A DNA stretch of 35,995 bases from an uncultured bacterium (GCA_948433885.1 CAOJEC010000009.1:1-35995); one strand, 5' to 3'. Shown: positions 1 through 9,135, counted from the first letter of the stretch. Made by a program: numbers and translations. The notes: generated by a model not told the origin, from the letters alone.

Positions 1-79
1 TTGGGACATAATCAAATACTAACACTTAAGACATTATCATATACTAATCAAATTTAATTCAAGCATGTCACGATTTCAC

Positions 80-108
80 TTGCATTTTTTGGAGAATTGT
101 GGTAGAAT
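80..108 (+). promoter_or_regulatory. Sigma-A-type promoter of the HExxH lipoprotein gene
   Basis: A -35 box TTGCAT (80-85) and a -10 box TAGAAT (103-108) are separated by 17 nt. The gene begins about 20 nt downstream. Confidence 0.6.
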
Positions 109-129
109 ACGTCACATCAATGGGGGTTG

Positions 130-1932
130 ATGGTTGTGAAAGTGAATATTTTTAGTGGTGAAATTTTAAAGAAAAAATGCTTGAAACTTGTCAAAAAAGC
201 TACCTGTTTCTTTATGAGTGGGGTGTTTTCACTCGGTATATTATCAGGATGCGGTGGTCAATTAGATCACATCGATCATAATAGTAATACAAACAATAGC
301 AATGTAGGATCGTCTCAAAATACGGGTACTGTCGAAAATGTAGGAAATTCGGCTGAAAGTAAAGAAGACAATTTTTCTTATGATGAATCAAATAAAGATT
401 ATTCTCGTGATGTCAGTGAAGATTATGTCACAGTATTTGTAGGGGATACGGATGGAGTAATCGTCGCTAATAGAAATAATATAGTTCGTTATAAGGACAG
501 CAGCAACGCCTATACGAGAAATGCGAGTGGGTTCGAAGACTCTCAAGTCGAGATGGAAGACGACGATTTTGCTGAATTAAACGAATTTTTAGAAAATCAG
601 AAAGTAGATATTCCTTATAGTGAACTTTTCAATGTCGAACACTTGATGGATCGCGAGAAGGACGTGAAAGTTGAACATCGTGGCACTTTCAATTTAGTAA
701 ATGGACGTGTAGACGAAAACGAATTGTATAGAGTAGTAAAAATAAATAATGAAAATTACAATTATTCGATTACTTTCACCGATGATGAACTCAAAAATAT
801 ATGTCATATAGTAGCCCAAAATCTCAATTATTCACTTGCTACCAATCCTTATGTCGATAGAGAGGCTTTAAAATGCTTTCTATCCGAATTCAAAATATTC
901 AAAGCAAATGATGTATCAAATGCATGTATAACAAAAGACGGAGTTTTGGCGATCAGTCCCGATTCCATAGAAATGTTACAAAAAAACGCAGGCAGCTTAG
1001 TCGATGCATTCGGCGCTACTATAGCACACGAATCTGGTGGTCATATTCCTCAAATGAATTGTAATGACGAAGTCGATAAAACTAAAGGCGATAAATTGGG
1101 ATTCAATGTAAAGTACGATGATGAACCAATAAATTCACTTTTTTGGAATTGGTATTTCGAAGCTAGTGCTGAGAGCACTATGACAAATGCCACAGGTACA
1201 CCGACTTTGGTTTATCAAACAAAAGTAAACTATCTCAAATATTTGAAATTGACGATGGCGATGAAGGCCGGATTCGATGCCGATTCACTAGAAAATGTCT
1301 CTGCTTCGAGAGATAGAGATGATTTATTCTCATTGTTCGGCATAGTAGACGAAAAAGATAAAGTGGATTTTGCAAATGTCATGTATGCTATAGAGTTGAT
1401 ACAAAACGAGAGTAAAGAATTTGAAAAATTGTATTTAGCTTATATGAACGAAGGAAAAAGTTTCATGTCGAATGAAGATTGGATACAATTGAGATATGAA
1501 TTGAAATCAGCTTTGGCGATCAATTTGAGTTCGATGTTTTATAAAAACTTGGCGGTTGCTGTGAGAGAAGGAAGAGTCACATTGAAAGATGTTTATCATA
1601 TCATCAGTGTGTTCGAAGCAGAAATAGAATCTCACAATACTTATGACAGTTTGAACATATTCGAAAAGAATACAGAATTTATGAGATCTTATATAGAGAT
1701 GCAAGATGCATTCTTCTCTTGTATATCTACATCGTACACTTTTGCCGAAGTAGTAGCAGGGTTCGATGTTTACAGTTTCCAAGATGGAGCATCTTTGAAC
1801 GGTTTATCTGATGACGCGAAGAGTTTTGTCGAAACGCGTAGAGAAGAACTTCATGAAAAGACAACTTCCAATATTCGAACTTTCTACGATACTTTGAGTA
1901 GCCAATACGATAGAGCATTAGAGCTAAACTAA
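130..1932 (+). CDS. Putative lipoprotein with a zinc-metallopeptidase-like HExxH motif, next to type VII secretion genes
   Basis: I do not recognise a named family. The protein has about 600 residues. Near residues 25-42 lies a hydrophobic stretch ending in a lipobox (LSGC), which predicts a lipid-anchored extracellular protein. A low-complexity Asn/Ser/Asp-rich linker follows. Around residues 300-306 the sequence AHESGGH gives an HExxH motif, and about 40 residues later FEASAE offers acidic residues that could be a third zinc ligand, as in gluzincins. Peptidase activity is therefore plausible but unproven. The start is uncertain: TTG 127, ATG 130 and GTG 136 are all in frame behind a GGGGG ribosome site at 122-126, and GTG 136 has the best spacing. 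The gene directly precedes WXG100-like genes, so a role with the secretion locus is an inference from position. Confidence 0.75.
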   Translation: MVVKVNIFSGEILKKKCLKLVKKATCFFMSGVFSLGILSGCGGQLDHIDHNSNTNNSNVGSSQNTGTVENVGNSAESKEDNFSYDESNKDYSRDVSEDYVTVFVGDTDGVIVANRNNIVRYKDSSNAYTRNASGFEDSQVEMEDDDFAELNEFLENQKVDIPYSELFNVEHLMDREKDVKVEHRGTFNLVNGRVDENELYRVVKINNENYNYSITFTDDELKNICHIVAQNLNYSLATNPYVDREALKCFLSEFKIFKANDVSNACITKDGVLAISPDSIEMLQKNAGSLVDAFGATIAHESGGHIPQMNCNDEVDKTKGDKLGFNVKYDDEPINSLFWNWYFEASAESTMTNATGTPTLVYQTKVNYLKYLKLTMAMKAGFDADSLENVSASRDRDDLFSLFGIVDEKDKVDFANVMYAIELIQNESKEFEKLYLAYMNEGKSFMSNEDWIQLRYELKSALAINLSSMFYKNLAVAVREGRVTLKDVYHIISVFEAEIESHNTYDSLNIFEKNTEFMRSYIEMQDAFFSCISTSYTFAEVVAGFDVYSFQDGASLNGLSDDAKSFVETRREELHEKTTSNIRTFYDTLSSQYDRALELN

Positions 1933-1942
1933 TGCTTTTTTT
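1914..1942 (+). terminator. Intrinsic terminator overlapping the lipoprotein stop codon
   Basis: A perfect 8-bp stem AGCATTAG (1914-1921) / CTAATGCT (1929-1936) with a 7-nt loop is followed by a T run to 1942. The stem includes the end of the coding sequence. Confidence 0.8.
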
Positions 1943-1974
1943 GTAAACGAAATGTAAAAAATTGAGAGGCTTTG

Positions 1975-2004
1975 TTTACTTATCTTCGATGAATGTGTTA
2001 CACT
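1975..2004 (+). promoter_or_regulatory. Promoter of the first WXG100-like operon
   Basis: TTTACT (1975-1980) and TACACT (1999-2004) are separated by 18 nt, upstream of an AGGAGGA ribosome site at 2024-2030. Confidence 0.5.
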
Positions 2005-2036
2005 AGGTTTAGCAAGGTAAGTTAGGAGGATATGTG

Positions 2037-2342
2037 ATGCAAGAGAACATGATCGCGATCGATGCTAAAGCTTTCGACGAATTGATAATGAGTTTTTACA
2101 AAGTCAAAGAAGAACTGAATGCGACATTGGGATCAATAGATTCTCTAGTTGATGTACTAGAGTCCGACTATGAAAGCGATTCTAGTGCTGTGCTCATCGC
2201 CAATTATAGATCCTTTATGAAGGCCAACAAACCTGTCGTTTTAGACAATATGGAAACTTTCATATCGGATTTGAAAGCCGCGAGAGCAAATGTAGATGCA
2301 TTCGATCGAAGTTTATCTATGCGAATATATGAAAACAAGTAG
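2037..2342 (+). CDS. WXG100-like small helical protein (no WXG motif)
   Basis: A protein of 101 residues, acidic and predicted to be almost entirely helical, with a shape like the ESAT-6/WXG100 hairpin. It lacks the Trp-x-Gly turn. I chose ATG 2037 because it lies 6 nt behind AGGAGGA; GTG 2034 is the alternative. It is the first gene of a three-gene operon, followed 32 nt later by a true WXG protein. It could be a secreted partner of that protein in a heterodimer, or a chaperone-like factor for type VII substrates. Both are inferred from size, helicity and context. Confidence 0.7.
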   Translation: MQENMIAIDAKAFDELIMSFYKVKEELNATLGSIDSLVDVLESDYESDSSAVLIANYRSFMKANKPVVLDNMETFISDLKAARANVDAFDRSLSMRIYENK

Positions 2343-2374
2343 ACTATTATAGTCGGGGAGAGGATGGAAAAATT

Positions 2375-2683
2375 ATGGATTTTTCAAAAGCAACAATTGG
2401 TGTAAATACCGGTACAGTAGACCAATACTTAGAAAAAATTAAGGACAATGTTATCGATGAAGCGATCAGTACTTTGGAAAGAGAACAAGCAGCATTATTC
2501 GAAGCATTTAGAGCAAATTGGGTAGGACAATCGGAGGTCAACTTCGAGAATAATATGGCAAATGCGACTGAGGAAGTTAAAAAGAATCTTGCGTTACATT
2601 ATCATACTTTGAGAGAAAAAGTTTATGCGATAAACAATGCTTGGATTCAACAAGATGCCGGCATGGTAGATAGGAGAGGTTAA
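2375..2683 (+). CDS. WXG100 family type VII secretion substrate
   Basis: A protein of 102 residues with Trp49-Val-Gly between two predicted helices, the classic WXG100 layout (family length about 100). WXG100 proteins are exported as helical-hairpin dimers by the EssC/YukB ATPase. After the WXG turn come a run of charged helix residues and a C-terminal tail that contains an aromatic (HYHTLREKVY). The likely ribosome site is GGGGAGAGGA upstream (about 2354-2363). The gene sits between two other short helical proteins with almost no spacing, so the three are probably made together. Confidence 0.85.
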   Translation: MDFSKATIGVNTGTVDQYLEKIKDNVIDEAISTLEREQAALFEAFRANWVGQSEVNFENNMANATEEVKKNLALHYHTLREKVYAINNAWIQQDAGMVDRRG

Positions 2684-2685
2684 CG

Positions 2686-3186
2686 ATGGCAAGTTTAAAT
2701 GAAATCAAAGCAGCAGAATTGACTGCAAATGCAAGTGTAGAATCACGTACTAATGATACTAAAGGCGTATTGGACGGATTGGAAACTAATGGGGGAGCTT
2801 CTTTACAAAGAGCACAAATAGGTGGAGGCTTGTTCGGATTAGGCGCAAGCAATATGGATTTCATCGGAATCAACGCTGCAGGACTAGATGATATGTGTGC
2901 TGCTATAGACAGTTATTGTGTTGCAGTAACTAACAAATTGGGCGAATTCGATGCTCAAGCGAATACCGAAGGACACTTTGCAGGACAATATGCAGAATCT
3001 ATGAGAGAGTTCATGATGTCGATCAAATCTTCTTGTATTGCACAAGTGGAGGCGCTTAAAAACTTCAAACTCGATCTACAAGCAGTCGTAACGACTATGC
3101 AAGCAAAAGATACGGCAGTTGCTGGTGGAATCAATGCCGAAGCAAATTCTATTTCTTCTGCAAGTGGAATAAACAACAGCAATTAA
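2686..3186 (+). CDS. Small Ala/Asn-rich helical protein of the WXG100 operon, possible type VII substrate
   Basis: A protein of 166 residues that begins 2 nt after the preceding stop. It is helical at both ends, with a glycine-rich segment in the middle (near residues 40-62, RAQIGGGLFGLGASN) and a serine/asparagine-rich C terminus. No WXG motif, signal peptide or membrane segment is visible. Four cysteines are spread through the second half. The length and helical second half (residues 60-140) resemble a WXG100 hairpin with an N-terminal extension. Being a secreted substrate is an inference from the operon. Confidence 0.7.
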   Translation: MASLNEIKAAELTANASVESRTNDTKGVLDGLETNGGASLQRAQIGGGLFGLGASNMDFIGINAAGLDDMCAAIDSYCVAVTNKLGEFDAQANTEGHFAGQYAESMREFMMSIKSSCIAQVEALKNFKLDLQAVVTTMQAKDTAVAGGINAEANSISSASGINNSN

Positions 3187-3215
3187 AAACGAGGACGCAA
3201 GTCCTTTTTATTTTG
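3186..3215 (+). terminator. Intrinsic terminator of the first WXG100-like operon
   Basis: The stem AGGAC (3192-3196) / GTCCT (3201-3205) has a GCAA tetraloop. It is preceded by an A run and followed by a T-rich tract. Confidence 0.75.
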
Positions 3216-3245
3216 TAAATGTGCTGTAAAATTTTTAAGCATTCA

Positions 3246-3274
3246 TTTACAAGGTTTTATTAAATTGTTATCAT
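3246..3274 (+). promoter_or_regulatory. Promoter of the second small-protein operon
   Basis: TTTACA (3246-3251) and TATCAT (3269-3274) are separated by 17 nt. The next gene starts at 3297. Confidence 0.6.
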
Positions 3275-3296
3275 TAAAATAGAAAGAAGTGACAAT

Positions 3297-3623
3297 ATGA
3301 CATCCGATGAATTGGCAAGATTGAAACAAAAGTATTTGTCTTTTAAAGAAAGTTTAGAAAATATGCTTACCATATGCAGTCGAGCAATCGAGGAAATCGA
3401 TGGGACGGGAACTCTTTTGAATGATGGGTATTCTATAGATGGCGAACCTATTGATGATGGGTACATTCATAAGTCCGAATCGACAATGGAATTGGCAAGA
3501 GAATCATTTAGAAAGACGATCGGAATGGTCGTCGATAAGATAAATTCTTTAGATAAAGAAATAGAGATCGCTCGTGATAAAGAACTTGCCGAATTGATCG
3601 CAGCAAGAGGAGGGGCAGAATGA
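3297..3623 (+). CDS. Hypothetical coiled-coil protein, YwqH/DUF5082-like in context
   Basis: A protein of 108 residues with two predicted helices (about 3-36 and 60-105) joined by a Gly/Asp-rich loop. No signal peptide is seen. The charged, heptad-like pattern and the position at the head of an operon before a WXG protein resemble the small DUF5082/YwqH proteins that precede LXG or WXG genes in Bacillus. I cannot confirm the family from sequence alone. The stop overlaps the next start by 4 nt (ATGA), so translation is probably coupled. Confidence 0.65.
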   Translation: MTSDELARLKQKYLSFKESLENMLTICSRAIEEIDGTGTLLNDGYSIDGEPIDDGYIHKSESTMELARESFRKTIGMVVDKINSLDKEIEIARDKELAELIAARGGAE

Positions 3624-3910
3624 AAATAAAATGTGATATCGAGAAATCGAAGTCAACTATAAAAGATATCGATTTGAATATCGAGAGATACAAAGAAATA
3701 GTCGATAATTTTTACGATATCGTCGAATCTTTCAATGCACATGGCTGGTTAGGTAAATCTGCTTATGATTATGCAAATTATTTGGGGAAGAAAAAGAGAG
3801 ATTTCGATGTCATGTATGTCACTTTAAAGGAATTTGTCAAGACTGCTCAAAAGAATGTTTACGAATTGGAAAATACAGTGAAAGCATCGAAGGTGAGTGG
3901 AAATGAGTAA
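3620..3910 (+). CDS. WXG100-like protein
   Basis: A protein of 96 residues with Trp43-Leu-Gly between two predicted helices, matching the WXG100 layout. The second helix continues through a YANYLGKKKRDFD segment. It overlaps the upstream gene by 4 nt and the downstream gene by 8 nt, so the three are translationally coupled. It is probably a type VII secretion substrate or partner. It differs clearly from the WXG protein at 2375-2683, so this is not a recent duplication. Confidence 0.8.
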   Translation: MKIKCDIEKSKSTIKDIDLNIERYKEIVDNFYDIVESFNAHGWLGKSAYDYANYLGKKKRDFDVMYVTLKEFVKTAQKNVYELENTVKASKVSGNE

Positions 3911-4220
3911 AATTGTTTTCGATAGTAACATCATTTCCGAAGAATTGAATCCGAAGTTGACAAAGACGTTAGATGAGTTGAAAAAAGCCATCGATGTCAG
4001 CAAAAGAATCGCTGTTCCTTCGGGATTCGATGCCGCTGAGTATAGAAGTGCTCTAGATAAATTGAATAAAACTTTCATAGGTCTATCCAATGTCAAAGAC
4101 GATTTGCTGAAAGCCGTAAGTAACTTCGAAACTTCTGATATTCAAGCATTAAAAAATTCACGTGAAATAGATTTCGACGTGAGACTGGAATTAGTAGATG
4201 CGGTCATAGATCACGATTGA
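3903..4220 (+). CDS. Small helical protein of the WXG operon
   Basis: A protein of about 105 residues. ATG 3903 is preferred over the in-frame GTG 3897 because AAGGTGAG at 3890-3897 then lies at a usual distance. The protein is helical and acidic, with no Trp, no Cys and no signal peptide. It is the last gene before a strong terminator. The function is unknown; a partner of the WXG protein is possible. Confidence 0.65.
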   Translation: MSKIVFDSNIISEELNPKLTKTLDELKKAIDVSKRIAVPSGFDAAEYRSALDKLNKTFIGLSNVKDDLLKAVSNFETSDIQALKNSREIDFDVRLELVDAVIDHD

Positions 4221-4226
4221 ACCACC

Positions 4227-4253
4227 AAAAAAGCCAAAATTATGGCTTTTTTT
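4227..4253 (+). terminator. Bidirectional terminator between convergent operons
   Basis: A perfect 10-bp stem AAAAAAGCCA (4227-4236) / TGGCTTTTTT (4243-4252) encloses a 6-nt loop, with T runs on both strands. It separates the WXG operon from yukD on the minus strand, whose stop codon touches it. Confidence 0.85.
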
Positions 4254-4504
4254 CATACGAGAATCAACGAGCTTCCACTTTTGATGTCGGTATTGGCTAT
4301 CAGATCGTTCGCCGCATAGTTTTTGGCCGAGTAACGATTATATAAAACCATCGAATTGGGAAGTTTGTATTCTTCGTCTATTTCCACGAGAGCCTTGTTG
4401 ATGAGCATTATGACGTTTCCGACTCTCTTGTTGATAGGAATGTACAAATCTAGCGATTTGTCTATCGCAGGTATGTATATTTCTACGAGTATCTTATCAT
4501 CCAT
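4253..4504 (-). CDS. YukD/EsaB-like ubiquitin-fold protein of type VII secretion
   Basis: About 83 residues with an alternating strand-helix pattern (VEIYIPAIDKSLDLYIP, then a helix, then VLYNR, then SGSSLILV) that fits the ubiquitin-like YukD/EsaB family (about 80 residues). EsaB is a cytosolic regulatory part of the Firmicute type VII system. It directly follows essC, with its ATG one nucleotide after the essC stop. I prefer ATG 4504 because GGAGG then lies 9 nt upstream; an in-frame ATG at 4513 would put the ribosome site almost on the start codon. Confidence 0.8.
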   Translation of the reverse strand: MDDKILVEIYIPAIDKSLDLYIPINKRVGNVIMLINKALVEIDEEYKLPNSMVLYNRYSAKNYAANDLIANTDIKSGSSLILV

Positions 4505-4505
4505 A

Positions 4506-7500
4506 TCATTCATCCTCCGTCGTTATTACTTTTCTTAAAACATGATTTTGTCCATCTATCGAAGTCGAGAAGGCCACGTCGGCAATGTTTATTCTCTTTT
4601 GATCATTAGACAATTTGTTAAATGAGATGGCGATTTGGGTACCAACTCCCGTGCCGAGCCATATACCATTTTTCGAATCTATAGATTTCGAATACCACGA
4701 TTCTATTTGAAGCATTTTGTACGATTCATAATCATCGGCAAAGATGAAGAAAGCATTAGGAAGTCTATCTACATAAGTGAAAATCGAGTTGTATAGAGCA
4801 ACCGTGTCGCGGTTCAGTTTGCCTTTGAGTTTTCCTATACCGGTGATGATGTAGACATTGTAAATGTTTTCGATAGGGTGAGTCACATCCGTGTACATTC
4901 TACTGAATACGCCGTCGAAATCTCGATTGTAAAGTTCTACTAGGTTCAATTTGTCGAATTCTACATAGTTTTCGACATCGATTATCTGCAATTTTACGTT
5001 GCCTAGACTTTTTATTTCTTCGATGAGTGCATAGATGAAATTCATTTGTGATCTCAAATTGGCTGCAAGAATAGGGGTTATTTTGGTCTTCGAGAAGTCG
5101 AAAATGAGTTCGTCTTTCGTATCTATGTCGTAACCTATTACGAGAGTACTGAGCGATTTGACACTTTCTAAAACCATCTTCAAAGAGACAATTTTCGGCA
5201 AGACAGGTACATTCGGTGCTCTAGTTGTAAACCGTGCGGATAGAAGTTCGCCAACTTTCTTGATGGTTGCATTTACATTGTTCTTTTCACTGATGAAAGC
5301 AGTTTGGAATTCTAGCACTTCCCCTGAAAATGGGATCAGTCCACGACCTAAGCTCGTACTAGGTGTTAAACCGCGAGGTGCATCTAAGATGTTTCTATAC
5401 TGTTCTTTGTCGGCCAACTGTAGGCAAATCTTGTTTTCGAAATATTCCTGTATTTTGTATCGCATCGTCCCGGCATTGGTAGTCAAGATGAATTCTACGC
5501 CGTACTTTGGTCCATCGCGGAAGATGGTATTTAAGGCATCGGCAATTTTGGCAAAATTTTCTTGGAATACGTCGTAATAGTTGATGATGAAAATTAGAAG
5601 TGGCAACTTTTCGTTCGATGATTCGATGTAGGTTTTGTAGTCACCCGAATAATCGGCAAAGAGATCTTTTCTTCTAGTAATTTCGTTTTCGCCGATCATC
5701 AGCATGTTCAAAATCTTGTCTCCATCTTCGATCGTACATACATCTCCGACTTGAGGAAATTTGTTGAATATGCGTAGGGATTCTGCTCCCATATCTATGA
5801 GATAAAAGTTCACTTCTTCGGGTGTATGTTCGATACAAGTAGAGAATATGATTGTCTTCAGTATTTCGTCTAGACCACTCGTGTTAGTTCCTTGAATGAG
5901 TGTATTTTTAGATAGAAGATCTAATTTTAAAAGTCCTTGAGCTTGAATGGATGGTCTATCGTATTCTCCGATGATCGGTGTGATCACATACGGCACAGTC
6001 GCGGATGCGTCTTCATACTTTTCTTTGAGAGTAGAAAGGAGTATTTCTTCGGGTAATTTATCTAGCCAAAGTTTATGGTTTTTCAATTTCATCTTGATGG
6101 CTATTTCGGTCAAATATTTGACACAGTTTGTGAGTTGATCTCCTCTTTCGATCGTACGAATACTGTTAGCAGTATCGTTTACTGTCTTGTAACTCATCGC
6201 CGTATTGTCGATGAATTCGATCGAGTCATCGTGATACTTTATTAATCTATCGTTCGGTATGTATTTTGCACCCGACCAACCGGATTGTCCTATTTCGAAC
6301 ATTTCGTCATAGCCGACTTGTAAATAGAATCTACCTGTCTCTTTGAGAGAGGCAGCTTCCGGTCTTTTGAGCATTTCCATACTGTCGCCGCGTGTGGCAA
6401 CTTTCAAACATATTTTGAATTTGGAGTTAGACCATATTTGATCATTGACGACACCACTAGGTTTTTGAGTTGCCAAGATGAGGTGTACTCCTAGACTTCG
6501 TCCGATGCGCGAGATACTTATCAAGTTTGCCATGAAATCGGGTTGTTGACTTTTGAGTTCGGCAAACTCGTCAGATACGATGAAAAGGTGAGATATAGGT
6601 TTAGTGAGTATTCCTTCTCGATAGTATTTTTGATATTTGTATATATCGATGGTACTTTCTCCCGTGATGGTTTTAGCTTCGTTGAAAGCGTGTTCTCTTC
6701 TTTTGAGTTCACTTGTAATCGAAACTACGGCACGATTCATGTCGCTCGTATCCAAATCGGTTAGAATTCCTGCAATGTGAGGCACCTTTATACCAGATGC
6801 TTCATTCATGAATGCTCCAGCAAGGCCTCCACCTTTGTAGTCGATCAAGATGAACTGTACTTCATCGGGGTGATAGTTTATACACATCGATAGAACGAAG
6901 GTGATGATGAATTCTGATTTCCCTGAACCAGTAGCACCGGCGATCAGTCCATGTGGACCATGGAACTTTTCATGTAGATCCAAATAGAATGTTTCTCCAT
7001 CTGTATGAACTCCTATAGGAGCCTGCAAACTAGTGACAGGATTGTTGTTTTTCCAATTGTTTATGATGTTAAGTTGTTCTATTTTCGATACTTTGAACAT
7101 TTCTAAGAAACTGATGCTTTGTGGTAAGTACGTCTTGAAGTCGGTGCTCAAAACGGGTATCTTCATGAGATGTGTACCTATTTTGCGCATATCTATGGAA
7201 GTGTCGTATTCGGGGGTGAACATTTGTTGATTGTTGAGGGTCTTTCTTATGATCGCACCTCGTTGGTTGTCGATCGAAATTATCGTCTCACATTGACGAG
7301 GTAGTCTTTGCATAGATTTGTCTAGAATGACGAACGAAAAGCCGACATTTGTTCCCGAGTTGATGATGTCGTTCACCACTTGAGTATCTCGTATGTTCAT
7401 GTAATTGTCACAAAGAATCAAATAATATGTATTATAAAACTTGTAATCTTTAACTTTCTCAGGTCCTTCGGCCATCTTCATTCCCGACGTACGTTCATCG

Positions 7501-9068
7501 TATATCTTTTTGAGATGAGATAAAATGTTCTTTGCTTCCGAGACGTTCTCGGCGAAGAAACGCATGTCTTTGTCGTTCGAGAAAGAGTGGGGCAAATATT
7601 TCAAATAGTTGTACTTTATGGCATCGTTTTTATTGAAGAGACTGACAATCTTCAAGTCGTTCGGGCTGTGATGAGTTACCAATTCGAGAATGAGTCCCGA
7701 GAGAAAATCGGTCATGATGTCACAAGAAGAGATGATGGCCGAGACGAGACTATCGGTCAGCCTATAAGTGATAGGAACATCGTTCAAAATTCTCGCTTCG
7801 TTGACTATTTCGTATACTTTACTTTTCAACACATCATCGACGAGACTGAAATGTTCTTCAGGAGCATTCAATTTCAAATTACTTTGGATGTTTCCTAAGC
7901 CGAGTCGTATTTCGAGGAAGTCATCGTCTTTTATGCCGACACTCCATATATTTTGAGTACCGGTAGATGCAAAGGTATAGCAATCTTGAACACTTATTTT
8001 GGACGACCTCAAAATTTGAGTTTGATTTTCTAAAATGTTCTTTATCTCTTCTTCTTTTTTGAGTAAGTAAGCATTGTATTTTTCGATTCTAAGACGTTCT
8101 TTTTCTTGGCTCTTTTGTTTATTATATTTTCTAGTCAAATTTGGAAATATGAGACTTCCTGTGATCATGGCAAAGCTCGTGAGCAAAGTCGTGATGACCG
8201 TGAACAAGTTTGAAGAACCACTTGCGATGTTGTTTAGAAGATTGAGAATCGAGACAGCTGAGAAGGCGAGCATCGTGAAACTCGTACCGAAGGTGAGAAT
8301 CCAAGGCAGTTCTTCTTTTATTTGACTTTCCGGTGGTGGATCGATGTTGACTACTTTTTCATCCAAAGTTTGAACGAGGCGAGGTTTGTGGAAGAAGTAG
8401 GCGTCTTGTGAGATGGGGATATCGGAGTCTTTATCCACAGGATCGTACTTGCTGTTGTCGATATTTGTACTGTCTTTAAAAATCGAAAAGGCATTGCCGA
8501 GCGTAACTATATCTACAGGATTGTTTATTTCGATGAAAGTTCCTAGCCAAATGATCACTACACCGTAGATGAAGATGGAATCACCGACTTTGAGGTTGAC
8601 CGTTTTGACGCGTTTATCATTCACATAGACGTAGAGGGATTCATCTTCGACGAGCAATTTTGCTTCGTTGCCTGTTCGTTCTATTGTGATAGTTTTGTTT
8701 TCGAGAAATTCGACATCTATAGATATGGAGTTACTTTTAGCTCTACCTATGGTGATCTTATTTTCTACTATGGTCATTTTTTGGAATGTAGCATCGAGAG
8801 TAGGCATGCAAAACATCAGGTAATCTGCTGTAGTATTCGCGACTTGTAGATGGTAGTAATCGTAATTTCTCAATTCTATCTTGGCTAGTACATTAGCCGC
8901 GTCGGCAATGTTGATACTTCCGTTGCTCTTCGCTATCCAATGTTCGTTTTCGGCTTCTATACTCAAATATTTTTTCTCATCTCCAGGCGAGAAAATATAA
9001 GCACCACTTACGACACTTGGCAAGAATAGCTTAGTTACTTTATCTTCATCTAAAATCAAAACTCTCAT
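4506..9068 (-). CDS. essC: Type VIIb secretion ATPase EssC/YukB
   Basis: A protein of 1520 residues; EssC of S. aureus and YukBA of B. subtilis are about 1480-1495. The order is that of EssC: an N-terminal FHA-like region (about 95-175, with KITIGRAKSN), two membrane helices (about 255-280 and 288-310), then tandem FtsK/SpoIIIE ATPase domains. The first has an intact Walker A GATGSGKS (711-718) and Walker B ILIDYKGGG (740-748). The second has GTNTSGLDE (about 1060-1068) in place of Walker A, so it lacks GK[ST]. The third is also degenerate. EssC powers export of WXG100 and LXG proteins across the membrane. EssA, EssB and EsaA are not nearby. The gene is co-transcribed with yukD from a promoter at 9135-9107. 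Confidence 0.95.
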   Translation of the reverse strand: MRVLILDEDKVTKLFLPSVVSGAYIFSPGDEKKYLSIEAENEHWIAKSNGSINIADAANVLAKIELRNYDYYHLQVANTTADYLMFCMPTLDATFQKMTIVENKITIGRAKSNSISIDVEFLENKTITIERTGNEAKLLVEDESLYVYVNDKRVKTVNLKVGDSIFIYGVVIIWLGTFIEINNPVDIVTLGNAFSIFKDSTNIDNSKYDPVDKDSDIPISQDAYFFHKPRLVQTLDEKVVNIDPPPESQIKEELPWILTFGTSFTMLAFSAVSILNLLNNIASGSSNLFTVITTLLTSFAMITGSLIFPNLTRKYNKQKSQEKERLRIEKYNAYLLKKEEEIKNILENQTQILRSSKISVQDCYTFASTGTQNIWSVGIKDDDFLEIRLGLGNIQSNLKLNAPEEHFSLVDDVLKSKVYEIVNEARILNDVPITYRLTDSLVSAIISSCDIMTDFLSGLILELVTHHSPNDLKIVSLFNKNDAIKYNYLKYLPHSFSNDKDMRFFAENVSEAKNILSHLKKIYDERTSGMKMAEGPEKVKDYKFYNTYYLILCDNYMNIRDTQVVNDIINSGTNVGFSFVILDKSMQRLPRQCETIISIDNQRGAIIRKTLNNQQMFTPEYDTSIDMRKIGTHLMKIPVLSTDFKTYLPQSISFLEMFKVSKIEQLNIINNWKNNNPVTSLQAPIGVHTDGETFYLDLHEKFHGPHGLIAGATGSGKSEFIITFVLSMCINYHPDEVQFILIDYKGGGLAGAFMNEASGIKVPHIAGILTDLDTSDMNRAVVSITSELKRREHAFNEAKTITGESTIDIYKYQKYYREGILTKPISHLFIVSDEFAELKSQQPDFMANLISISRIGRSLGVHLILATQKPSGVVNDQIWSNSKFKICLKVATRGDSMEMLKRPEAASLKETGRFYLQVGYDEMFEIGQSGWSGAKYIPNDRLIKYHDDSIEFIDNTAMSYKTVNDTANSIRTIERGDQLTNCVKYLTEIAIKMKLKNHKLWLDKLPEEILLSTLKEKYEDASATVPYVITPIIGEYDRPSIQAQGLLKLDLLSKNTLIQGTNTSGLDEILKTIIFSTCIEHTPEEVNFYLIDMGAESLRIFNKFPQVGDVCTIEDGDKILNMLMIGENEITRRKDLFADYSGDYKTYIESSNEKLPLLIFIINYYDVFQENFAKIADALNTIFRDGPKYGVEFILTTNAGTMRYKIQEYFENKICLQLADKEQYRNILDAPRGLTPSTSLGRGLIPFSGEVLEFQTAFISEKNNVNATIKKVGELLSARFTTRAPNVPVLPKIVSLKMVLESVKSLSTLVIGYDIDTKDELIFDFSKTKITPILAANLRSQMNFIYALIEEIKSLGNVKLQIIDVENYVEFDKLNLVELYNRDFDGVFSRMYTDVTHPIENIYNVYIITGIGKLKGKLNRDTVALYNSIFTYVDRLPNAFFIFADDYESYKMLQIESWYSKSIDSKNGIWLGTGVGTQIAISFNKLSNDQKRINIADVAFSTSIDGQNHVLRKVITTEDE

Positions 9069-9106
9069 ATGTGCACACCCTTTACCCTTATTTATATGAT
9101 ATATCT

Positions 9107-9135
9107 ATTTTAACAAAATTAATGGACAATGTCAC
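9107..9135 (-). promoter_or_regulatory. Promoter of essC-yukD
   Basis: On the minus strand GTGACA (9135-9130) and TAAAAT (9112-9107) are separated by 17 nt. The essC start lies about 40 nt downstream. Confidence 0.65.

Noticed and set aside
7587-8325. Plus-strand open frames opposite essC
   Set aside because: They mirror essC codons, lack ribosome sites and domains, and essC is unambiguous.
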